This document shows positions 55,910 through 64,000 of a DNA stretch of 64,000 nucleotides, piece by piece. The notes beneath the pieces are model-generated. The model was given only the letters and a program-made list of their open reading frames with translations. It did not search any database and was not told the DNA's origin. Where the stretch lies: positions 1 through 64,000 of the forward strand of contig MU401622.1 in NCBI GenBank assembly GCA_022579005.1. Reading direction: 5' to 3'. Numbering within the stretch: the stretch's first letter is position 1; each line of letters opens with the position of its first letter. Source of the DNA: Poronia punctata (lineage: Eukaryota; Ascomycota; Sordariomycetes; Xylariales; Xylariaceae). The position numbers and the translations under genes are program-made.

Positions 55910-58900
55910 ATGGTAAGCGGCTCATCCTTGACAGGGAATCGGGTATGTTGAAAGCGCAATGGCTGACTTTAATAGGTGCTGTTCAAGCGCAAACCAGTGC
56001 AGTTTCTGCAGCTACCCCAGATAGACGATGAATCCTTAGAGGTAACGTCCACCTTGCGTAGCTATCCGGCCAACTTCCTGGATCCTAACTCTCTACCTTA
56101 GGTTTGGCATATTCCTCAGACGGGCGAGGTGTTCTCCAGTTACGATGCCTACTTGGCCAGGTAGGTTTGTAAACACTCTGCGCTTGTGATGATCGTATTC
56201 TAAGAATTCTCTACCTGTTTCCAGGATCGACTTCTATAACCAGGTTCGTGCCCTTTTTTGCAGAGCCACCGCTTCCGTTCACCTCCAGCAGACTGCCCTT
56301 TTCGATAAATCCTTTATTAACGTCTCCTCCAGCCGCGATTCATCTGTCAGATAACCGGGCATTCTGGTCTGACATTTTTCGAGGCTCTCAAAAGCGAGGT
56401 ATGTACGATGGCGAGACTGACTGGCTGACTGTAAAAACCCCGGACCCAGCCGGTTTCTAATTATGTTTTCTTAGCTCGCCGGCGCGCAAGAGGTCGAACA
56501 ATCATTTCCAGAAGCCCTCAAGGGCCCAATCCTCCGCAGGGTACAATTCCAAACCATATCGCGAATCGATACGTTGGTCGATACGATTTACGACGAATTC
56601 AAATCCGAGTACTACCCCGGAGAAGCTGTGACGATACAACTCGCGACAGGGGAGCGCCTGACGGGTGTTGTGCGGGACAAAGCCCGGCTGTCTTGCAAGG
56701 TGTTGCCAGACGGGACCATGACGCAGCCCAACACGCGCTACTTCACCAGTATCGACGGCCGGCCGAACGAGGAAGCCGTGGTTGACGGTGAACACATATA
56801 CCGTGATAGGAAGATCTTCACCAAATCTGTACTGCGATCATTTATCAAGAAAACTGTCACTCGGGAGTCATGGAACGGTGCGCCTTGGCTTGTCAAGCAC
56901 GATGTCGCCGCGCAGTATCATATAGACACCCGGGTCCCCCCGCATCTCCGACACGATAATAAGCTACTGGAGCGCAAGCAGCAGCAGGCACAGAGGCGGT
57001 CCCTACAGCCGCAGAACGGCCTGCACGATGTTAATGGTGCTAACGGCGTAGCTGGCCATGGCATGGCTAACGCGTTCCACAATGGCGGCCCTGCCCGACT
57101 GCCCGAACTCAAACCGGCGCCGAAGATGCCAAAGCCACACCAAGCGCAACAACTCGACCCCTCCGAGCCCTATGTAAGGGGCAGACCCAATATGTACGTC
57201 GAGCATCACCATGAACTACTACCGCCCGTTCCCGGCGACAATCCTTTCCACTTTCCCGTCCCTTTTCGACAAACGGCCGCTCCGCCAGTGGTATTTGCCC
57301 AGCCTGATCCTCCGCCGCCCCCGCCGCCTCCTAAATACCCTATTGAGGACCTACAGCTGGAGCCTCGCGACGACTACGTCCGGCCGCCGCTGAAATTTCT
57401 CTGTCATGATCCGCCCGAAGGTGTTATCGACAATGGTGGACAAAACGAAAAGATCGATATGAAATCTGTTGGGCCTCTATTGGAGACATGGGATACACTG
57501 AATGTGTACTGCGAGATATTCAAACTGGACTCCTTTACCTTTGACGATTTCGTACAGGCCCTGGAAATCACGAGCAAGGATATACCGTGCGAGTTATTTA
57601 CCGAAATCCACTGTGCAGTACTAAAGCAGATCGTGAGCTCTGAGGAAGATGGTGGCAAGCTCCAAGTAAATCTGCCCGAGCTAGACGAAGACGACGAGGA
57701 AGACGAGGAGGACAGCAGTGCGACGCCGACGCCAGAGCCGGAACCAGAGCCGAAACCGGCCGGACGTGCCACCAGGAGCAGCCTTGCCAAGTTGGAGGCA
57801 GAACGGTTGAGGGCCGAGGCAGAAGCGGCTGAGAGGGAAAAGACGCCCGAGGTGACAGTCAAACACCGTGCCGCCGAGTTGCTCGCCGATTTCAACTGGA
57901 TCGACGAGCTGCAGAAGCGCAAATTCCAAGACGGTGGTTGGGAGATGATCATGGTCGGGCTTTTACATCAGCTTTCCAAGAATCCGCGGCAGACAGCGGT
58001 CTGCGAGGAACTGCTGGGCAAGTTGGTTCCGCCGGATGAGGAGCCCAGCCGGGAATTAGTCCGCGACCACTACTCGGCACTCGATTTCAATCTGCGGGTA
58101 TCGGCCCTGCAGATCATCTGCATGCTGACGATGGACTCCAAGGCTGTGCGCGGATACATGGAGGACTGTGCTGAGACAATGACTGCCTATCGAAAGGAGA
58201 AGATAGAGCATCAGCGCAACAGGAGACAAGCGTGAGTGATATGATTCCCTGCTGATCCCCTACGAATGGATGGGTGTTGCAAAAGTAGGTTCAAAGTACG
58301 GGGCCGTATACTAACGAGCTCTGCAGGATGGAGGACTTGAAACTCCTCAACGATCAGCGGAAAATTCTTCTACCGGACAATATGCCGCCTGAACCGACGG
58401 ATGATGCCGAAGCCGCCAAAGCCAACGGCGACGCGAAGACGGGCGCAAGCGAAGAGTCGCCCGAAGAAAGGAGCGAAGTCGCGGACGAAAGCGATGAGGA
58501 TGGGCAAGGCAGACGCGGACTTCGGCGTGGTGGCGGTAGGGCGGCAGAGCGACAACGAAAGCGCGAGCAAACGGAGCGGAAAAGGGAGGCAGAACTGGCA
58601 GCCAAGGTCCCGAAGCAGTCAAAGGAGTTCCTAAAGGTTCTCAAGGACATTCGGAAGAAGGAGGAAACGATCAAGAAATTAGAGGATGAGATTGCCATCC
58701 TCGATAACGACCTACGCGAAGCGGACTGCGGAAGGACAAGGGTGCTTGGCAGGGATCGGTTCTGGAATCGCTACTACTGGTTTGAGCGGAACGGCATGCC
58801 TTACGCCGGCTTACCGGTCAGTTCGACGGCCCACGCTGGCTATGCCAACGGCTGTATTTGGGTCCAAGGGCCGGACGAGATGGAGCGCGAGGGCTATATC

Positions 58901-59383
58901 GATCTCCCCTCTCCGCTGCAGGACGAGTACGCGGCCAAGTTCAAGATGACGGTGCCCCAGCGAAAGAAGATGGAAGAAGGGCGGACGAGCCTGTTTAACG
59001 CCTGGCAGTGGGGCTTTTACTCGGAACCCGACCAGCTTGATTCCCTCTTGAACTGGCTAGATCCTCGGGGGTTCAATGAGGTCAAGCTGCGCAAAGAGAT
59101 ACTCCTGTACAAAGACAAGATGGTGACCAACATGGAGAATAGGAAGCTTTACCTGGGCGTGCCCGATGAGGCTGACGCAGAGAAGGAAGCGGAAAAGAAC
59201 GAGAGCCCGAAAGATTCCAAGCGCATGAGCACACGGGCGAAAGCTCAGGCAAGCCCAGAACCCAGCCGCTTCCGCTGTCTCGAGTGGACCAACAGCATGG
59301 CCATGGACGAGATGGGCCACCTTCACAGCGAGCCACCACCGCCGCCCAAACCGCGAAAGGGTACCAGAAAGAGTCGCGGCTAG
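55910..59383 (+). CDS. ITC1: ISWI chromatin-remodelling partner Itc1/Acf1-like (WAC-DDT-WHIM)
   Basis: Seven coding exons: 55910-55912 (the ATG alone), 55976-56041, 56102-56160, a 19-nt exon 56225-56243, 56333-56398, 56475-58231 and 58327-59383, for 1008 residues. The chain MVLFKRKPVQFLQLP, VWHIPQTGEVFSSYDAYLARIDFY, RFICQITGHSGLTFFEALKSE and LRRVQFQTISRIDTLVD is an unbroken WAC (WSTF/Acf1/Cbp146) domain, which validates the small exons. The DDT domain lies at about 400-460 (LETWDTLNVYCEIFKLDSF) and the WHIM motif with GRDRFWNRYYWFE at about 797. Acidic and Lys/Arg-rich coiled stretches separate them. Itc1-type proteins bind the ISWI ATPase and linker DNA and help space nucleosomes in the nucleus. 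The long frame from 56574 lacks the first ~100 residues. Confidence 0.92.
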
Positions 59384-61270
59384 TATCGAGACTAGCAGCC
59401 GTCTGGATCAAAGGGTGGCATTCTTCGGTCTTGAGGCTTTTATGGGTTGTGACCACACTGCCATGTCATTGCACTGTGGCAGGCCCTTTTGCCAGGCCAT
59501 CGGCATGGATGTATCACCGGCAGCACCATCCTCCTGTCGTCTACCCAGAACATTGCAAGGCGCTCAGCTCTATATCCCATGGGCATTATGGCTTCGGGGT
59601 AGTATAGTGTCCCATGACAAGGGAAGCAGCAATACATCTACCGAGTTCGCCTTCTCACCAACGCAGAAAACCGACATGGATCGACCGGCTGCGGCGTCTA
59701 GTCTACCTGCGCTGGCTCTTTTATAAGTCGGGTAGACTATGTGGAAATAACGAATCTGGCGGATGGATTATGAAACAAAACTTCGTCAATCATGGTCCTT
59801 ATTTTAGGCCTCTTCCATCATAACAAAGGAGTATGGCGTACAAATAGAGAGTTGGCATGGGTTGGCATACTTGTTCATAGAAAAGGGGAAGGAAACACGG
59901 GTGGGAACCTATGACTAGCATATTCTTGTTGTTCAATCAGGACAAATGAGAAAAGCGAGAAAGGAGACGTCAAAAGGAAGGACAGGGTGTGATTTGATAG
60001 AGCCAACATAATCCCGCAATAGGTCAGGTCATCATCCATCAATGTCTTTTTGTTTGGCGGGGGGCGATACGACGCGGTTGGTCGTGATGTAAGATACCGA
60101 ACCTAACTACCTAACCTACCTAACCTACCTTACGTACATTATCTGAGTTATGAATTTCTATAAGATGAATGTTTGAAACATTTGACATTTATCCAAGACG
60201 ATGCCTAAGTACCTAGCCAGTGTTGCTCTTTCTCTGCTCTGCCCTCTCTAAACCCCCTTTATCAACGCCTTCTAGTAAAAGGAAGTTGTGATTGAATATA
60301 AAAAATATGATAACAAATCTAAACAAAACACGACAAAATAAGACAAGACAAGACAAGAGAAGATGAGACAAAAAGTGCGCATAATTATACGGTAGTATAT
60401 CCATTTATCCGATACGGTATATCACACTTACACAGCCCCTTTTATTGCTTCACAATATCAGAATTATAATTATAAGACAGACAATATATGAGGGTACACC
60501 AGAGAGCTCTGGGGCTCTTGAGCCCCCCCAAAGCGGTTTTTATTGTTTCTTATCTAGACGTGCCTTGTAGATACAACACTTTTGTCCGTACTGCTAGCAA
60601 ACTCCAGCGCGCCGTCCTAGCCAGGTTAAAGCACCTATTAGTCTGCCCTCAAAGAGATTGATCAGTCTAAGCCTGCACTCACTACAACAGTCTGAACTGA
60701 TAGACCGTCTCTATAAAACCACCTGCGACCACCTGTGACAACCGTCGCGGTTTCCTATTAACTTCTGCCTCACCACAAGTTGCAAACTGCATGGTTATTA
60801 AATGTCCGTCTCCGTTCCAGCTACTGGCTGGCCAGAGTTCTCATATGTTCCGTCCCCTTTCGTGTCGTGGATTGGAATCCGCCGAGTGAACTACAGCCCA
60901 AATGATCGGGCAACGCGAGAACTGTCCCGGTTCATCCCGGGTCGGAGGCCGGGGGTTTGGATTTTAGTTTCTTTTTTACTTTTTTTTTCTTCTTCTTCTT
61001 CTTCTTCTTCGTCTCTTCCTTTTGTCATGGGAGGCGACGCTGACTCTTATTACTAGTGGCCACTCGATGTGAAAATGACAGCCATCAACTGGTGGCGTAG
61101 CCCGGATGCAAAACTGCAATACCCCGGGACCGGCATAATCATCTTTCAAAAGGCACTACGGTGTTAGCCATCCCACACAGCCAAAGGGAAGTTGATTACA
61201 GGGTTTGATTGAGAAAGAATTGCCCCGGGAGTAGCAAGCTCGGTTATTCTCATCGTGCTGTGATGTTGCC
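59384..61270. other. Spacer between convergent ITC1 and PAP1 genes
   Basis: About 1.9 kb tail-to-tail. Frames in 59415-59823 fall in the ITC1 3' region. The segment 60101-60130 holds repeated ACCTA motifs, 60335-60365 an AGACA tandem, 60511-60526 a perfect hairpin, and 60975-61018 a TTC repeat. No gene is supported. Confidence 0.45.
60511..60526. other. Perfect GC-rich hairpin, GGGGCTC arms
   Basis: GGGGCTC and GAGCCCC flank a TT loop, giving a seven-pair GC-rich stem followed 12 bases later by a short T run. It sits in AT-rich spacer DNA. It could be a structured 3'-end element or the end of a degraded repeat; nothing else identifies it. Confidence 0.4.
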
Positions 61271-63617
61271 TCAGCCGGCGGCAGTTGCCGACGACTGCTG
61301 TCGTTTTGTCGGCGGCAGGGTGCCCTATGATGCAGTTAGCCAGTTTCGTCTCAGATCGGACCGGGTCGGACGTCGGTTGTCTGATGGTATTCGGTAGTCT
61401 CAGAATCCCATAATTCGTCACCATACATACTTCGGTTGGTGCAGTGCGCTTTTTCTGAGCTGGCGGGGTCGTTGTCCCGTTTGCGTTTGCGTTTGCATTT
61501 GCGGTCGAATTCGAGTCCGCCCTGGTCTTTGTCGTTGCCGGTGCCACGCCGTTCCCGGCCGCCCTCTTAAGCGGTCTGGCAGGCTTGACCTCGCCCGGTT
61601 CAAAGACGTCGTCGGGAAGATTGGTACTATACGTAATGTAACTGACTAAGCAGTCTATTCGTCCAGTCGTGGCCGCGGGGGTCCGGCTTACCTCTTGACG
61701 TGTTGGATACTGAGGAAGTTCATGTCCGGTCTGTACTTCTCCCAATCGGCACACATGGCCTTGAATCCATTGACCTGATAAGATAGGTCCAGAGATTTGG
61801 CGCCTGGTAGGTTGAATGGTGTTAGGTTTAGACTCATGGTTTAGTAGCAAGACCAGTAACGTTTCATGCCTTCCCTTCCCCTTATTCTCGCCAAGAGGGG
61901 ATACGAAAAGGAGAAAGAGAAACAAATCGGGAAGAACGGCGGGGCCAAGACTGGTTAGAGCACCTACCTTCGGCAAGCTCGAGGCCTATATAGTGAGTTG
62001 TCGTGTATAACCTTCTAGTACGCGACTCGTCTTCTTTCGCCTCGGTCTCTTGATCCTGATTACTCGACGACTTGTCAGTTTCAGTCCCTTCATTCTCCAC
62101 CTGGGCGGCTTCAGCGGGTGCCTGGTTGTCCCCGTCATCTGCTTCATCCTTGGTCAAATAGGCTAGGCTGCCATTCTGAACCTCTTCTGTCTCCTGGTCG
62201 TTCTTGGTCGAATGTTGGCGCTCGTAGCCCTTATTGAATGGTCGAGCCAGCGAGACCGAACTGTGACGTTCCAGGTCGCCTACCAAAAGGCGGACCTTGG
62301 ATTCCACATAGCCCGACCAGATTTTGTGTGCTTCCTTGGTAGTGCTTGTGGTGATGATGGCGAGATAATATTTATGATCCCGCGTGAAAAAAGTATGCTT
62401 CGTGAACAACGCTTTCCACGGTAGTTTCGAATTCAGAATTTTCTCCGTGAGTTCAACACCGCGCTCGAGTTCGCGCTGAATTATGGTCTTGGTAGATTGA
62501 GTGACGTTGAAAGTAGCACACATCTGGGGGTAGGCAGGGGTGATAACCGGCATCAAATGATAACTATCGGCCTTGTATATCTAAGACAGGACCGATCGCG
62601 CCGTTAGCAGAACACCGAGGCAAACCTTGAAACAGAGGGGGGCAAAGCAACCCACCTTTGGATTCCACACACGGACGTTAAGAGGGCCATCCTCCATCTG
62701 CTTCAGCTGGACGGGGATAGGCCACGGCCAGCCCTTCATCACCAGAAAAAATTTGGCCACAATGGTAGAGCTCGTCGCCTTTGGATAGAGCTGGCAGACA
62801 CGGGCCACCATCATGGCCCAGACGACACCACCGGGGAAGCCGATAATGTTGGCGTAGATGGCGCGACGCTGAGCCCATAGCTTGATGGCTCGCAACGCGG
62901 TGCGGAAGGTGCTCTGCTCCGGGACGAGGTTGAGGATTTCCCTAGTGACACGTGTGCCGTTAAGCGATCTCAGCTCACGGTCGTCAAGACCGCGCAGGTA
63001 CTCGTTGTTCGTCAGCTGCAGCTGGTGGCGGGGCGGGAACTGTGTTAACGTGGCAATCCTCGAGAAGATTAGGTCGATGCTGATGCCCCAGTACTCGAAC
63101 TTGATGATAGGGACAAATGCGTCCTCGACGGCGGTCAAGTTGGTGATGGCACCCGGTGGCGCCATTTCCCTCAGGAGATCTGGGAAGTATTTGAAGTAGT
63201 CATCTCGCGAGACATATCGGGGGGCGGTGACAAGCGTATCGATATCGGATCCGGGGCCGTAGACACCCAAGCAGAAACTCCCATACGTGAAAATCTCGCC
63301 TCGTGCATCTCGGATCAGTACCTCGTTGTGCGGTTCCTTGGCCCTAGCCACCTTGCGAACAAATTCGTTGGCGATGCGCTGAAGGTCGTCGATGACTTTC
63401 TCTCTGTCATGCCACGGGGGCCCGAGTTAGCGCGTCTACGGGAGTCGAAACTTATCATCAGCATGCTTGCAAACCTCTTCTTGGTTTCTGACGCCGACTC
63501 GAATGTGTTCTGACGCCTCAACTCCTCGAGGAGTTGATTTGTAGCCTGCGTCTCGGTGGCGGTCGGTGGAGCTGTAGATATGGGCTTTGTCAAGCCCCAC
63601 ATCTTCTCTGTCGCCAT
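61271..63617 (-). CDS. PAP1: Poly(A) polymerase
   Basis: Minus-strand exons 63617-63475, 63403-62656, 62580-61968, 61803-61692, 61626-61431 and a short last exon, about 61297-61271, give roughly 612 residues. The N-terminus (KMWGLTKPISTA) matches canonical fungal Pap1. The nucleotidyltransferase site YGSFCLGVYGPGSDIDTLV supplies Asp101 and Asp103, and ISIDLIFSR supplies the third catalytic Asp158. The central domain (IKLWAQRRAIYANIIGFPGGV) and the RNA-binding domain (MPVITPAYPQMCATFNVTQST, KHTFFTRDHKYYLAI) follow. An acidic, Gln/Glu-rich insert lies in exon 3 and a Lys/Arg-rich tail with a NANANANG repeat in exon 5. The enzyme adds poly(A) tails to cleaved pre-mRNA in the nucleus. The terminal exon (SSATAAG end) is chosen only by frame and splice sites and is the weakest part. 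Confidence 0.92.
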
Positions 63618-64000
63618 TGGAAGAGTTTGGGCCTTATGGTATCGTCGGACGTTGACGTCGGGTGGTGATGCCGGGTATGTCGAACGATGGCGTAGGTCGG
63701 CCGTGTCCGGACAAATCCTGATACAGGAATGCAATGTTGCTTCTGTTGACGGGAATGAAATCGTTGGTGGTATCAACCAGAGTGGACGATGGCGAGGAAA
63801 GCCGTCTTTTGCTGATTGTGGTGTACGCGTCTGGTCACAAATCAAGCCATGGTATCGCCAAAGGCTAGATATAGTAAGTGAGCAGTTCAGGTAGAACTGT
63901 CAGTGGTTTCACCTGACAAAGAGATCTGATGACAAGCCAAGGCGGAAGTCTGCTCAACACCTTCTAGCAGATGGGGGAGGGATGTATAATTATGGTTGTT
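63618..64000. other. PAP1 promoter and leader region
   Basis: About 380 bp upstream of the PAP1 start codon, running off the right edge. A plus-strand frame (63556-63894) is mostly antisense to the PAP1 first exon and leader and is not credible. No neighbouring gene start is visible before the window ends. Confidence 0.45.

Overview
This window is nuclear DNA of a filamentous ascomycete (Pezizomycotina, probably a Sordariomycete). The genes have short introns of about 50-110 bp with GTANGT-like donors. The recognised proteins are fungal: a Zn2Cys6 regulator, DUF1996, a small secreted cysteine-rich protein, Gtr2, Itc1 and Rcm1. The left end is an AT-rich block of the kind left by repeat-induced point mutation (RIP). 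The class assignment is inferred from protein and intron style only; no species is claimed.

Layout. 1-1392 is the AT-rich, apparently RIP-degraded block. It fades into normal DNA through a 40-bp tandem array (1393-1655). Fifteen genes follow, well spaced for an ascomycete: an alpha/beta-hydrolase of lipase/LCAT type with polyQ (+, 2594-5585); an antibiotic-biosynthesis-monooxygenase-like protein (-, 6855-7295); a four-TM membrane protein (+, 9736-10492); an 8-Cys small secreted protein (-, 11816-12226); a MIF-like protein (+, 15706-16809); the Rag GTPase Gtr2 (+, 19884-21200); a secreted PI-PLC-like enzyme (+, 22255-23702); a DUF1996 secreted protein (+, 31421-33031); the rRNA methyltransferase Rcm1/NSUN5 (-, 33902-35611); a Zn2Cys6 transcription factor (+, 40148-43381); an M24B Xaa-Pro aminopeptidase (+, 45057-47319); an Emp46/47 L-type lectin (-, 47930-49436); ALG8 glucosyltransferase (+, 50855-52662); the ISWI partner Itc1/Acf1 (+, 55910-59383); and poly(A) polymerase (-, 61271-63617).

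The right half (33.9-63.6 kb) is mostly conserved housekeeping: ribosome modification, ER N-glycan assembly and cargo export, chromatin remodelling and mRNA 3'-end formation. The left half is more accessory: secreted or membrane proteins, long empty intergenic stretches, an 828-bp PIF/Harbinger-type inverted-repeat element at 26978-27805, and a probable broken gene at about 28.4-28.8 kb. I see no secondary-metabolite cluster, CRISPR array, canonical tRNA or rRNA. I also see no convincing new multi-gene system. The most notable signals are the graded RIP boundary, the Harbinger-like element with its internal minisatellite, a MIF-like protein without the catalytic proline, and a tRNA-like Pol III relic at 50.2 kb.

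Exon boundaries were placed by eye from frame continuity, splice dinucleotides and family conservation. Without transcripts, individual boundaries can be off by a few codons.
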